Counted from the stretch's first letter, positions 19,074 through 27,915 are shown. The stretch is 64,000 nucleotides of DNA from Ilumatobacter coccineus YM16-304 (GCF_000348785.1 NC_020520.1:4278001-4342000), one strand, 5' to 3'. Translations and numbers: made by a program. The notes: generated by a model from the letters alone, not told the origin.

Positions 19074-19621
19074 GTCGCTCCGCGGGCGGGCACCGTGGCC
19101 GCCCCGGGATCCACCGGGTGCAACAGACCATCGGTCACGTCGTACACGAATCCACTCACGTGATCTTTGTACTGGATGAACGGCGTCATGCGGACACGTT
19201 GCATCGATTGTCGGACGTCTTGGTACGGGTCGCTGAAGCTCTCAAGCGACCACCACGGCTTCACACCGAGCTCGATCTCGAGCTCGTCACGGAAGTCGGC
19301 CTCGTCGACCATCTGCAGACCGCAGTCGGTGTGGTGCACGAGGATGATCTCGCGGGTGCCGAGGAAACGCTGCGAGAGGCAGAGCGAGCGGATGACGTCG
19401 TCGGTGATCACACCACCGGCGTTGCGGATGATGTGCGATTCGCCGTTCTGCAGACCCATGACGGCGAACGCATCGATTCGTGCGTCCATGCACGTGACGA
19501 TCGCCAGCTTGCGGCCGGGTCGGACCGGGATCCCGGCACCCGAGAAGTCGCTCGCGTACTCGGCGTTGGCCTGCATCACATCGTCGACGGAGGGAACGAA
19601 CGTGGCGTCATCAGTCGTCAT
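19070..19621 (-). CDS. Beta-carbonic anhydrase heading Mrp operon 1
   Basis: 183 residues. Zinc and catalytic residues are C44-x-D46-x-R48 ('TCMDARID') and H97-x2-C100 ('HHTDCG'), with '[16 protein letters not shown]' at 65-80. It closely resembles the M. tuberculosis Rv1284-type enzyme. It has no signal peptide, so it hydrates CO2 to bicarbonate and a proton in the cytoplasm. The stop overlaps the mrpA start by 4 bp. The ATG at 19621 lies exactly 6 nt after a -10-like CATACT, suggesting a leaderless message and supporting this start over upstream ones. Confidence 0.95.
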   Translation of the reverse strand: MTTDDATFVPSVDDVMQANAEYASDFSGAGIPVRPGRKLAIVTCMDARIDAFAVMGLQNGESHIIRNAGGVITDDVIRSLCLSQRFLGTREIILVHHTDCGLQMVDEADFRDELEIELGVKPWWSLESFSDPYQDVRQSMQRVRMTPFIQYKDHVSGFVYDVTDGLLHPVDPGAATVPARGAT

Positions 19622-19627
19622 GGGCTG

Positions 19628-19657
19628 AGTATGCAAGTTCCAATAGATACTTTGCAA
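19628..19657 (-). promoter_or_regulatory. Predicted leaderless promoter of the carbonic anhydrase-mrp operon
   Basis: On the minus strand TTGCAA (19657-19652), an 18-nt spacer and CATACT (19633-19628) precede the ATG by 6 nt, placing +1 at the A of the start codon. The overlapping AT-rich 63-bp gap also carries the small inverted repeat CAAC-GAATAT-GTTG (19655-19668). This could be an operator for the divergent winged-helix regulator. Confidence 0.5.
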
Positions 19658-19684
19658 CGAATATGTTGTGTGGCAGGGATCACG

Positions 19685-20029
19685 ATGTCGAGCTCGAAAC
19701 GAACACATTCGAATGACTACGATCTGCAGGCGATGTTGACCGACCCGCAACTCGAGAAGCCGGCGTGGACGTTTCTCACCAACCACGCTCACGTCCTGCT
19801 CGCGATCAGCCGCGATCCCGAGCTACGTCAGCGCGACATCGCGCACGTCGTCGGCATCACACCTGGCGCGGTCGTCCGGATCCTCCACGATCTCGAGGAG
19901 CACGGATACGTCACCGCCGAACGCGTCGGGCGACGGAATCGCTATCAGATCAACCGTGACGTCAAGCTCCGACACCCGCTCGAGTCCGAGCACGTGATCG
20001 GCGACCTCATCACGACGTTGGTCGATTGA
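19685..20029 (+). CDS. Winged helix-turn-helix regulator between the two mrp operons
   Basis: 114 residues with a MarR/ArsR-like winged helix: '[64 protein letters not shown]'. It ends in '[14 protein letters not shown]'. Metal-binding cysteines are absent. The ATG at 19685 has AGGGA 6 nt upstream. It diverges from the carbonic anhydrase-mrp operon, so it is a candidate regulator of it. Its 3' end overlaps the 3' end of mrpG2 by 20 bp on opposite strands. Confidence 0.88.
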   Translation: MSSSKRTHSNDYDLQAMLTDPQLEKPAWTFLTNHAHVLLAISRDPELRQRDIAHVVGITPGAVVRILHDLEEHGYVTAERVGRRNRYQINRDVKLRHPLESEHVIGDLITTLVD

Positions 20030-20360
20030 GGGCGTCGCGTTCGTCGCGATCGAGTTCGTCGATGCCGTCCTGCGGCACGTTCATCCGGAGGTGAACCGCG
20101 CGAGCAGCGACGTGCGTGGCGACCGGTGAGGTGAGCAGCTGCAAGATCGCCACCAGCGCGAGCGTGCCGACGGCCGTGCCGGTGCGGATCCGCAGCGCGG
20201 CACCGACCGCCACCAGCACCAGCCCCAGCGTCGGGCTCTTCGCTGCGGCATGCATGCGTGAGTAGGCGTCGGGGAAACGGTGGATGCCGATCCCGGCGAG
20301 CAGCGCGAACAGCGAGCCGAGGATCATCAGGAGGTCGCCGATGGTGTCGAGCGCCTCCAT
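20010..20360 (-). CDS. mrpG: Na+/H+ antiporter subunit MrpG (operon 2)
   Basis: 116 residues with three helices and the signature 'GIHRFPDAYSRMHAAAKSPTLGL' at about 25-47, then a charged tail. The ATG at 20360 shares a base with the mrpF stop (TGATG). An in-frame GTG one codon earlier would give the usual 4-bp overlap and is equally possible. It is the last gene of operon 2. Confidence 0.92.
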   Translation of the reverse strand: MEALDTIGDLLMILGSLFALLAGIGIHRFPDAYSRMHAAAKSPTLGLVLVAVGAALRIRTGTAVGTLALVAILQLLTSPVATHVAARAVHLRMNVPQDGIDELDRDERDALNRPTS

Positions 20361-20611
20361 CACCCACCTCGCCGTTCGATGAAGCGGGCGAGCACCGCGG
20401 TGCCGACGAATCCGCCGAGCGCCACGACCAGCACCGTGCTCTCGATCACGCCGGTGCCCGGCCGAGCCGAGGCCACCGTCACCCCGATCACGATCGTCGA
20501 CACGAAGCCGTCGACCGAGATGACGCGGTCGGGCAACGCCGGACCGCGCAGCAGGCGGGCGATGAACAGCAGACCGGCGAGCGAGGTGATGACCAGCGCA
20601 GCGGTGTTCAT
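20360..20611 (-). CDS. mrpF: Na+/H+ antiporter subunit MrpF (operon 2)
   Basis: 83 residues, three helices, with 'GPALPDRVISVDGFVSTIVIGVTVA' matching the MnhF helix 2 signature. It lacks the charged tail of its operon 1 counterpart and overlaps mrpE by 4 bp. Confidence 0.92.
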   Translation of the reverse strand: MNTAALVITSLAGLLFIARLLRGPALPDRVISVDGFVSTIVIGVTVASARPGTGVIESTVLVVALGGFVGTAVLARFIERRGG

Positions 20612-21231
20612 GATCGTTCTCCGTTCTGACGTCGCGCGGCCCTCGCCGAGTCGAGCAGTGCCTCGTGGTCGTCGACCTGCTTCGCGGCGAGTGCGTAGTC
20701 GCTGGGGTTGCCGAAGGCGCGTAGCGCGAGTGCTTCGAGGCGCAACACGTCGTGGCGAACCGCTTCGATGTCACGCGTGTACATGCCGTGGATGTAGAGC
20801 ACGACGCTGTCTTCTTCACCGTCGTCGATGCCGTCGCCGTCGACGTCCCACCGTTTGATGTCGATGGTCATCGTGCCCGGCGTGAGGGTGATGGAGTTGG
20901 CCACCAGGTTGATGACCGCCTCGGAACCGCCACGCATCGGCACCGCGATGATGCCGGTGTGTGTGGAGATGCCCGGCGTGAGGATCTCGTAGGCGAGTCG
21001 CACGTTGGAGTCGATGAGCTTCCAGGCCAGCACGAGCACGTACCACGCCGCCCACTGCGGACGGAAGTAGGTGGTCTTGAGCGAGGCGGCATCGAGACGA
21101 GCGAACAACACGACGGCGACGGCGACGGCGAGACCTCCGGCCACGTTGGCCCAGGTGATCGACCCCCAGAGCGCGATCCACAACACCGTGAGCCACAGCA
21201 TCATCGCCGGGATGCGAAGTGCCGATTGCAT
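20608..21231 (-). CDS. mrpE: Na+/H+ antiporter subunit MrpE (operon 2)
   Basis: 207 residues, about 40 longer than operon 1 MrpE. The family motif 'NSITLTPGTMTIDI' is canonical. The insertion 'DVDGDGIDDGEEDS' lies in the soluble domain and resembles a calcium-binding or acidic loop. The protein ends in a basic 'ARAARRQNGERS'. The ATG overlaps the mrpD stop by one base (TGATG). Confidence 0.93.
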   Translation of the reverse strand: MQSALRIPAMMLWLTVLWIALWGSITWANVAGGLAVAVAVVLFARLDAASLKTTYFRPQWAAWYVLVLAWKLIDSNVRLAYEILTPGISTHTGIIAVPMRGGSEAVINLVANSITLTPGTMTIDIKRWDVDGDGIDDGEEDSVVLYIHGMYTRDIEAVRHDVLRLEALALRAFGNPSDYALAAKQVDDHEALLDSARAARRQNGERS

Positions 21232-22724
21232 CAGCGATCAACTCCCAACACGGCGTCGATGTAGACCGAGGGGTTCATCAGATCGGAGCCGGCGCGCTCG
21301 GCCAACTCGTACATCGGCCCGGCGAACACGACGAACGCGACCGACAGCGCGACGGTGATGCCCGTTGCGAACACCATCACGCCCGGACCCCCGGCATGCG
21401 GATCGGGCGCGACCGGAGCGGCCTCGGGCTCGCCCCAGAACATGCCCGCCCAGATCTTGGTCATCGAGAACAGGGTCAGCAGGCTGACCACGAGCGCCAC
21501 GGTGACGATCCACCACTGCTGCGACCCGACGCCGGCGTCGACGAGCGCGAACTTGCCGGCGAAACCGGACGACGGCGGGAGCCCCGCCAACGACAGCGCC
21601 GGCACGGCGAAGAACACGGCGATGATCGGCGCGCTGCGCGCGATGCCACCGGCCTTCGAGATGCGGCTCTGCCCGGCGTGACGGTCGATCAGTCCGGCGA
21701 CCAGGAAGAGGTTGGTCTTCACGAGGATCGTCTGGACGATGTAGAACACCACGGCCGTGATGCCGGCGATCGTGAACAGCCCGAGACCGAAGATCATGTA
21801 GCCGATCTGGCTGATGATGTGGAAGGTGAGCGCACGCTTGAGGTCGTCTTGCGCGAGGGCACCGAGCACGCCGATCAACATGGTGAGCCCGGCGATGATC
21901 AGCAGCATCGTGCCCTGCTGACTGTCGATGGGGAACAGCAGCGTCTGTGTACGGATGATGGCGTACACGCCGACCTTGGTGAGCAGCCCGGCGAAGATCG
22001 CGGTGACCGGACCCGGTGCGGTCGGGTAGCTGTCGGGCAGCCAGAAGAACAGCGGGAAGAGTCCGGCCTTGATGCCGAACACGAAGATGAGCAGGAGCGA
22101 GAATCCGGCCCGCACGCCACTGGAGAGTTCGGGGATGCGCAGCGCGAGGTCGGCCATGTTGACCGTGCCGGTTGCGGCGTAGAGCAGCGCCAGCGCCGCG
22201 ATGAACATCGACGACGCGACGAGGCTGATGACCACGTAGGTCATGCCCGCGCGCACCTGGTCGGGGCGCCCGCCGAGCGTGAGCAGCACGTAGCTCGCGG
22301 CGAGCATCATCTCGAACGCGACGAACAGGTTGAACATGTCGCCGGTGATGAAGCTGGCCGACACACCGGCCGCCAAGACCAGGTAGATCGGATGGAACGC
22401 GGGATGGTCGCGCTCGACGCCTCGCTGACCGACGGCGTACAGCAACACGACGAGCAGCATCACCGACGACGTGAGCACCATGATCGCCGAGAGTCGGTCG
22501 ACGACGAACGTGATGCCGAGCGGCGCCGGCCACGCACCGGCGTCCATCGTCACGACCGACTCGTCGTCGACGTGGATCAACAGGGCGACGGCCACGCCGA
22601 CCACGGAGGTGAGCGAGAGGAGCGCGATGGCGCGCTGCACCACGCGGAAGCGAGCGAACATCACGGTCAGGGCCGCCGCGAACAGCGGGATCACGATCGG
22701 CAGCGGGACGAGCACGTCGCTCAC
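21231..22724 (-). CDS. mrpD: Na+/H+ antiporter subunit MrpD (operon 2)
   Basis: 497 residues, about 14 helices. The helix-5 Glu lies in 'FVAFEMMLAASYVLLTLGG', and the conserved Lys in 'IFVFGIKAGLFPLFFWLPDSYPTAPG'. 'HIISQIGYMIFGLGLF' follows. It is clearly homologous to, but divergent from, operon 1 MrpD, so the operons are not a recent duplication. It overlaps mrpC by 4 bp. Confidence 0.95.
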   Translation of the reverse strand: MSDVLVPLPIVIPLFAAALTVMFARFRVVQRAIALLSLTSVVGVAVALLIHVDDESVVTMDAGAWPAPLGITFVVDRLSAIMVLTSSVMLLVVLLYAVGQRGVERDHPAFHPIYLVLAAGVSASFITGDMFNLFVAFEMMLAASYVLLTLGGRPDQVRAGMTYVVISLVASSMFIAALALLYAATGTVNMADLALRIPELSSGVRAGFSLLLIFVFGIKAGLFPLFFWLPDSYPTAPGPVTAIFAGLLTKVGVYAIIRTQTLLFPIDSQQGTMLLIIAGLTMLIGVLGALAQDDLKRALTFHIISQIGYMIFGLGLFTIAGITAVVFYIVQTILVKTNLFLVAGLIDRHAGQSRISKAGGIARSAPIIAVFFAVPALSLAGLPPSSGFAGKFALVDAGVGSQQWWIVTVALVVSLLTLFSMTKIWAGMFWGEPEAAPVAPDPHAGGPGVMVFATGITVALSVAFVVFAGPMYELAERAGSDLMNPSVYIDAVLGVDR

Positions 22725-23161
22725 GACTCACTCCCCTCGTCCAGGTCGCCGGCCGAGTCGGACTCTCGTTCGAGCTGGGCGGTCTCGAGGTCGACCACGT
22801 CGCTGTCGACGCGACGTGCCGCAGCGATCAGACGGTCTTCGAGGTCGTCGGCCACGACGTCGTCGTTGGTGAGCTGCCAACTGCGGTACGCCATGGCGAG
22901 GAGGAACGCGGTGACACCGAACGTGATGACGATGGCGGTCAGCGCGAGCGCCTGCGGCAGCGGGTCGGCGAACTCCTTCTTGTCGCCCTTGCCGATGAGT
23001 GGCGGCAGTCCGGCGCCGCCGCCCGACGTGAGGAGCAGGATGTTGGTGCCGTGGCCGATGAGGCCGAGACCGATCACGATGCGGGTGAGGCGACGCTGCA
23101 ACAGCAGCCAGGTGCCGAGACCGAACAGTGCCGCCGACGTGAACGCGAGGAGGATGGTCAT
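22721..23161 (-). CDS. mrpC: Na+/H+ antiporter subunit MrpC with acidic tail (operon 2)
   Basis: 146 residues. The NuoK-like core has 'RIVIGLGLIGHGTNILLL' and 'PLPQALALTAIVITFGVTAFLLAMAY'. The C-terminal ~45 residues are a soluble acidic tail ('DDVVADDLEDRLIAAARR...DEGSES'). Its beginning matches the shorter tail in operon 1 MrpC ('DDLVEDDLEDRRIA'), suggesting a lineage-specific cytoplasmic extension. Confidence 0.94.
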   Translation of the reverse strand: MTILLAFTSAALFGLGTWLLLQRRLTRIVIGLGLIGHGTNILLLTSGGGAGLPPLIGKGDKKEFADPLPQALALTAIVITFGVTAFLLAMAYRSWQLTNDDVVADDLEDRLIAAARRVDSDVVDLETAQLERESDSAGDLDEGSES

Positions 23162-23760
23162 GACGGCATCCCCCCATCATCGGTAGCCCCGCCGGCCCCA
23201 TCGGCCGCTGCCTCGGCGTCGCCGTCGCCGTCGTCGTCGTCGAGCCACATGCTCGCCGGAGCATGCTGCGACAGTGGCCGGTACTCCTCGCGGACCGTCG
23301 TGGCTGGAGGCCGCAGCGGTTCGATCATCTCGAGTTCGTCGTCGAGGTCGTCGCCGAACGCTTCGAAGATCATCAGCACGAGCCCGATCACGATGAAGTA
23401 CACACCGACGTCGAACGGAAGCGCCGAGGTGGCCTTGACCTCACCGAGCAGCGGCGGATGCGCTTTGAAGGTGCCGTGTTCGAGGATCGACCCGCCGAGC
23501 AGCATCGGGAAGATGGCGGTGCCGACCGACATCGCCAGGCCGCCACCGAGCACGGTCCACGGCTCGAGCCGGAACGAGCGCCGCACGGCGGTGACCCCGC
23601 CCGACACGTAGCGCAGCGAGATCGCCGCCGCCGCGGTGAGACCGCCGACGAACCCACCACCGGGCTGGTTGTGACCGGAGAACAGGAAGTACAGCGACAG
23701 CACGATGATCGACGGATAGAGCAACCGCACCGACACGTCGAGCACGAGGAGGCGCCTCAC
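23158..23760 (-). CDS. mrpB: Na+/H+ antiporter subunit MrpB (operon 2)
   Basis: 200 residues. The signature 'FSGHNQPGGGFVGGLTAAAAISLRYV' is at about 28-53 and 'LPFDVGVYFIVIGLVLMIFEAF' lies later. An extra ~60-residue hydrophilic tail rich in Asp/Gly/Ala is absent from operon 1 MrpB. 4-bp overlaps occur with mrpA and mrpC. Confidence 0.94.
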   Translation of the reverse strand: MRRLLVLDVSVRLLYPSIIVLSLYFLFSGHNQPGGGFVGGLTAAAAISLRYVSGGVTAVRRSFRLEPWTVLGGGLAMSVGTAIFPMLLGGSILEHGTFKAHPPLLGEVKATSALPFDVGVYFIVIGLVLMIFEAFGDDLDDELEMIEPLRPPATTVREEYRPLSQHAPASMWLDDDDGDGDAEAAADGAGGATDDGGMPS

Positions 23761-26144
23761 GACGACACCGCCTCTTCCGCGGGCGCAACAACCGACTCGT
23801 CGTCGTCACGACCGCGACCCGAGCGAGCGAGCGCGAACGCACCGACAGCGGCGACGAGCAACACCGTGATCTCACCCATCGTGTCGACGCCGCGGAAGTC
23901 GACCAGGATGACGTTGACAACGTTCTTGCCTTCGCCGTCGGGCTTCGAGCGTTCGATCATCTCGACCGACACCGACTCCTGCGGCACATCGGACCGGGCC
24001 TGCGTCGACACGATCGCGAACACGAAGATCGCACATGCGACGAGCACCGACACCGCCAGACGCACCGGGCGGACGACCGCCGGAGCGAGGTCGACGAACC
24101 GACTCGGCAGGAACCGCAGCACGAGCACGAACAGCACGGTGCCGAGCGTCTCGATCGCGAACTGCGTGAGCGCGAGGTCGGGCGCCCCCTGCGCCTCGTA
24201 CAGACCGGCCATGGCGAACCCGACGGCGCTCAGCATCACGACCGCGGCCATCCGACGACGGATGAGCGTGGCACCGATCGCGGCACCGAGGATGACCGCC
24301 ACGAGCGGCACGTGGATCGGACGCTCGACGAACTCCGGCAACGAGTCGAGTTCGCCGAGCATCGGGATGACCGGCACGGTGACGACCGTCGCCAGGATGA
24401 CGAGGAGGTACACCGGCAACGAACCCGACTGGATGTAGCGGGTGACACGGTTGGCGACGGTGTCGATCGAACGCACCGTGGCCTCGAATCCGTCGTCGGT
24501 CGACGGCATCTTGCGGAGCGGTGCGGCGAGCTTGGCCTGCACGTTCGCGACCGGGCCGCGCAGTGCGGTGAGCGCCGCACCGGTGGCGATGATGACGAGT
24601 GACAACACGAAGGCGGTGTTGAACCCGGCCCACAGCTTCACGGTCGACGGCGAGGCGTGCGGATCGAGCGCGAGTGTGGCGGTCTTGGTGAGGTCGCTGA
24701 TGAGCATCGGCAACAGTCCGAGCACGACCGTGGCGGCGGTGAGCACCATCGCCGGACCCGAGAACACGAGCGGCGGCGCGTGGACGGTGCGGCTCGTGAC
24801 CGGCTCGTCGGCGCTGCCGAAGTACCCGAACACACCGAGCACGTAGCGAGCCGAGTAGGCGAACGTGAGGATCGAGCCGACGACGATCACCACGAGCACC
24901 GCCGTCGCTCCCGTGAACTCGCCGTACTCGAGGTAGGTGTCGATGCCCTTCTCCTTGGCGACGAAGCCCAGGAGCGGTGGCAGACCAGCCATCGAGGCCG
25001 CGCCGATCACGGCCATCACCTTGACCGGCATCCAGCCGGCACCGAAGCCGTGCAGCTCGCGGATGTCGCGCGTGCCGGCCTCGTGGTCGATGATGCCGAC
25101 GAGCATGAACAGCGTCGCCTTGAAGGCCCCGTGTGCGAGCAGCAGCACCACACCGGCTTGCGCGATCTTGTACTCGCCCGTGCCGAGCAGCAGCATCATG
25201 AAGCCGAGCTGGCTCACCGTGCCGTAGGCGAGCAACAGCTTGAGGTCGTGTTGGCGGAGCGCTCGCAGCCCGCCGACGATCATCGTGACGCTGCCGACGA
25301 CGAGCACCAGCACTCGCCACTGGCCGAGCCCGGCGAGGATCGGCGACAGACGTGCGACGAGGTACACACCGGCCTTGACCATGGTGGCCGAGTGCAGGTA
25401 GGCGCTGACCGGCGTGGGCGCCACCATCGCGCCCGGCAACCAACTGCCGAACGGAGCCTGTGCCGACTTGGTGAACGCGCCGAGCAGCACGAGGATCAGA
25501 CCGGCCGACACGGCACCGCCCGACGGCGGCGATTCGAGCATCTCGGAGATGCGGTAGGTCCCGGCGCTCTGCCCGAGGATGATCAGCCCGGCCAGCAGCG
25601 CGAGCCCGCCGGCGCCGGTGATGAAGATGGCTTGGAGCGCGGCGGCACGCGCCCGTGGGTTGGTGTCGTCGTTGCCGATCAGCAGGTAGCTGGTGATCGA
25701 CGTGAGTTCCCAGGCGATGAACAACGCGATCAGGTGATCGGCCCAGACCACGCCGAGCATCGACGCGGCGAAGATCGTCATCAGCCCGGCGAGGCGAGCC
25801 TGGCCGGGCGCGATGTGCGAGAAGTAGCCGTAGGCGTAGACGCAGACGAGCAGGCCGATGCCCGACACGAGCAGCGTCATGACGAGCGCGAACGCGTCGA
25901 AGCGGAGGTCGAGGTTCAGCCCGAGCTGGCTGATCCAGCCGACCGACTGGGTGACGGGGACGCCCGACCCGGCCACGTCGCCCGCTGCGCCGTTGCCGAC
26001 CACGTCGCTCCACTGCGTTGCCGCCCAGACCACCGTGACCGCAGGAGCGAGCGCGGCGACAGCGAACGCGCGACGGCCGAACCTGTCGCCCGAGACGAGG
26101 ATCGACACGCCGATCAGCAGGTGGAAGAGGAGCAGCACGAACAT
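23757..26144 (-). CDS. mrpA: Na+/H+ antiporter subunit MrpA (operon 2)
   Basis: 795 residues: a NuoL-like module ('[19 protein letters not shown]', '[34 protein letters not shown]', 'HGAFKATLFMLVGIIDHEAGTRD') followed by the MrpA-specific C-terminal part ('[25 protein letters not shown]', 'GEGKNVVNVILVDFRGVDTMGEITVLL'). It is the first gene of operon 2 and has no coupled carbonic anhydrase. The ATG at 26144 is the first Met of the hydrophobic N-terminus. Confidence 0.95.
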   Translation of the reverse strand: MFVLLLFHLLIGVSILVSGDRFGRRAFAVAALAPAVTVVWAATQWSDVVGNGAAGDVAGSGVPVTQSVGWISQLGLNLDLRFDAFALVMTLLVSGIGLLVCVYAYGYFSHIAPGQARLAGLMTIFAASMLGVVWADHLIALFIAWELTSITSYLLIGNDDTNPRARAAALQAIFITGAGGLALLAGLIILGQSAGTYRISEMLESPPSGGAVSAGLILVLLGAFTKSAQAPFGSWLPGAMVAPTPVSAYLHSATMVKAGVYLVARLSPILAGLGQWRVLVLVVGSVTMIVGGLRALRQHDLKLLLAYGTVSQLGFMMLLLGTGEYKIAQAGVVLLLAHGAFKATLFMLVGIIDHEAGTRDIRELHGFGAGWMPVKVMAVIGAASMAGLPPLLGFVAKEKGIDTYLEYGEFTGATAVLVVIVVGSILTFAYSARYVLGVFGYFGSADEPVTSRTVHAPPLVFSGPAMVLTAATVVLGLLPMLISDLTKTATLALDPHASPSTVKLWAGFNTAFVLSLVIIATGAALTALRGPVANVQAKLAAPLRKMPSTDDGFEATVRSIDTVANRVTRYIQSGSLPVYLLVILATVVTVPVIPMLGELDSLPEFVERPIHVPLVAVILGAAIGATLIRRRMAAVVMLSAVGFAMAGLYEAQGAPDLALTQFAIETLGTVLFVLVLRFLPSRFVDLAPAVVRPVRLAVSVLVACAIFVFAIVSTQARSDVPQESVSVEMIERSKPDGEGKNVVNVILVDFRGVDTMGEITVLLVAAVGAFALARSGRGRDDDESVVAPAEEAVSS

Positions 26145-26245
26145 GACGGCGAAGCAGCCAGGATACGGCGCGGGCTCGTGGAACGAGGTGCCGAGCGCGA
26201 TCCCCCGACCGTCCGACTGCTCGACGTCGGGAGCGGTCCCCGTTT

Positions 26246-26274
26246 TTCACAAGTTACCTACCGGTAGGTAACAT
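26246..26274 (+). promoter_or_regulatory. Predicted leaderless promoter of the hydroxybutyryl-CoA dehydrogenase gene
   Basis: TTCACA (26246-26251), a 17-nt spacer and TAACAT (26269-26274) match -35/-10 boxes well. The -10 ends 6 nt before the ATG at 26281, so transcription should start at the start codon. The 26145-26245 stretch towards mrpA2 shows no other gene. Confidence 0.65.
26253..26272. promoter_or_regulatory. Perfect 20-bp palindromic operator, TetR/AcrR type
   Basis: GTTACCTACCGGTAGGTAAC is a perfect palindrome occupying the promoter spacer and part of the -10 box. Its size, AT-flanked ACCGGT core and position fit an operator for a TetR/AcrR-family repressor of acyl-CoA metabolism. 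No TetR gene is in the window. Confidence 0.75.
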
Positions 26275-26280
26275 CTGTCC

Positions 26281-27156
26281 ATGAGCGCGACAGTGAACAT
26301 CCCGTCTGGCACGATCAACTCGGTCGGCATCCTCGGCTCCGGCATCATGGGCGCCGGCCTCGTCGAGGTCGCAGCCCGCTCCGGACGAACGGTCACACTG
26401 CGATCGCGCACGCAGGAAGGCGCCGATGCAGCGATCGCCAAGCTCACCAAGGGCCTCGAGCGGCAGGTCGAGAAAGGACGTCTCGAGGCGGACGAACGCG
26501 ACGCCATCCTCGGCCGGATCACGGCGACCGACGACATGAACGACCTCGCCGACTGTGACCTCATCCTCGAGTCGGTGGTCGAAGACCTCGACATCAAGAA
26601 GGACCTGTTCCGCTCCCTCGATCAGATCGCCAAGCCGGGCGCGCTGTTGGCCACCAACACGTCGACGCTGCCGATCGTCGAACTGGCGATGGTGACCGAC
26701 CGGCCGGAGGCCGTGTGTGGCATCCACTTCTTCAACCCGGCCCCGATGATGAAGCTGGTCGAGGTGATCCGTCCGATCACCGCTGCCGACGACACGGTGA
26801 AGGCAGCGCTCGTCTTCGCCGAGTCGTGCGGCAAGGACGCCGTCGAGGTCGTCGATCGCGCCGGCTTCATCGTCAACGCCCTCCTCTTCCCCTATCTCAA
26901 CAACGCGGTGAAGATGTGGGAGCAGGGCACGGCCTCCATCGAAGCGATCGATCTGGCGATGCAGGGCGGCTGCAACTTCCCGATGGGCCCGTTCGCGCTG
27001 CTCGACCTCGTCGGCCTCGACACCTCGGTGTCGATCCTCGAAGCGCTGTACGACGAGTTCCGCGACCCCAACTTCGCTCCCGCCACCACGATGAAGCGCA
27101 TGGTGGTGGCTGGGCACCTAGGCCGCAAGACGGGGCGCGGTTTCCGCACATACTGA
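26281..27156 (+). CDS. 3-hydroxybutyryl-CoA dehydrogenase
   Basis: 291 residues, NAD(P)-dependent oxidoreductase of 3-hydroxyacyl-CoA. The Rossmann motif 'VGILGSGIMGAGL' lies at residues 15-27. 'LILESVVEDLDIKKDLFRSLD', 'LATNTSTLPI', 'GIHFFNPAPMMKLVEV' (catalytic His) and C-terminal 'MGPFALLDLVGLDT' and 'GRKTGRGF' follow. It fits FadB2/PaaH/Hbd. It could feed crotonyl-CoA to the ethylmalonyl-CoA route represented by the mutase at 28209. The operator above suggests repression by an acyl-CoA-sensing regulator. Confidence 0.94.
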   Translation: MSATVNIPSGTINSVGILGSGIMGAGLVEVAARSGRTVTLRSRTQEGADAAIAKLTKGLERQVEKGRLEADERDAILGRITATDDMNDLADCDLILESVVEDLDIKKDLFRSLDQIAKPGALLATNTSTLPIVELAMVTDRPEAVCGIHFFNPAPMMKLVEVIRPITAADDTVKAALVFAESCGKDAVEVVDRAGFIVNALLFPYLNNAVKMWEQGTASIEAIDLAMQGGCNFPMGPFALLDLVGLDTSVSILEALYDEFRDPNFAPATTMKRMVVAGHLGRKTGRGFRTY

Positions 27157-27216
27157 GGTTGCGTCGTCACTCTGGGTGGAAAATCCTCAGATTTCTGTTC
27201 ATATGTGTCCCGCAAG

Positions 27217-27246
27217 TTGACATCTCTCGCTTTTCGCTGATGTGCT
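27217..27246 (+). promoter_or_regulatory. Predicted leaderless promoter of aat
   Basis: A perfect TTGACA (27217-27222), an 18-nt spacer and a weak TGTGCT (27241-27246) precede the GTG at 27253 by 6 nt, placing +1 at the start codon. Confidence 0.5.
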
Positions 27247-27252
27247 GGGAGC

Positions 27253-27915
27253 GTGCACCACGCTTCGGCCACGACCCAGCCACCCTGGTCGCGTTACATG
27301 ATGCCGAGCCCCGCCGAGGCCGAACCGGGTAACGACCTGGTCGCCATCGGCGCCGACCTCGAACCCGGCACGCTCTTGCGCGCGTACGCCACCGGCCTGT
27401 TCCCCATGCCGATCGACCCGGGCAAACGTCGGAGCAAGATCGCCTGGTACTCACCCGACCCGCGCGGCATCATCCCACTCGACCAACTCCGCGTGAGCAA
27501 GTCGCTGCGACGCAGCATGCGGCGCTACGAGGTACGCCTCGACACCGCGTTCGCCGAGGTCGTCGCCGCATGCGCCGATCCGACGCGTGACGGCCGCTGG
27601 ATCACCCACGAGATCGAAGCCGCCTACTGCCGGCTGCACGAGCTCGGCTGGGCACACTCGGTCGAGGTGTACGACGACGAGCAACTCGTCGGCGGGCTCT
27701 ACGGCGTGCGCTACAACGGGCTCTTCGCCGGCGAATCGATGTTCCACCAGGCGACCGATGCGTCGAAGGTCGCGCTCGTCTGGCTCGTCGACTGGATGCG
27801 CTCCACCGACGGCACGTTGCTCGACGTCCAGTGGCTCACGCCGCATCTCGAATCGCTCGGTGCGATCGCCGTGCCGCGCAGCGAGTACCTCCGCTTGCTC
27901 GACGACGCCATCTGA
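27253..27915 (+). CDS. aat: Leucyl/phenylalanyl-tRNA-protein transferase Aat
   Basis: 220 residues, transfers Leu/Phe from tRNA to proteins with N-terminal Lys/Arg, creating degrons read by ClpS-ClpAP/C. Motifs are 'DLVAIGADLEPGTLLRAYATGLFPMP' (about 29-54), 'WYSPDPRGIIPL', 'WITHEIEAAYCRLHELGWAHSVEVY' and 'LVGGLYGV..NGLFAGESMFH'. The GTG at 27253 is supported by the promoter geometry. clpS lies 2.3 kb downstream on the same strand. Confidence 0.95.
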   Translation: MHHASATTQPPWSRYMMPSPAEAEPGNDLVAIGADLEPGTLLRAYATGLFPMPIDPGKRRSKIAWYSPDPRGIIPLDQLRVSKSLRRSMRRYEVRLDTAFAEVVAACADPTRDGRWITHEIEAAYCRLHELGWAHSVEVYDDEQLVGGLYGVRYNGLFAGESMFHQATDASKVALVWLVDWMRSTDGTLLDVQWLTPHLESLGAIAVPRSEYLRLLDDAI

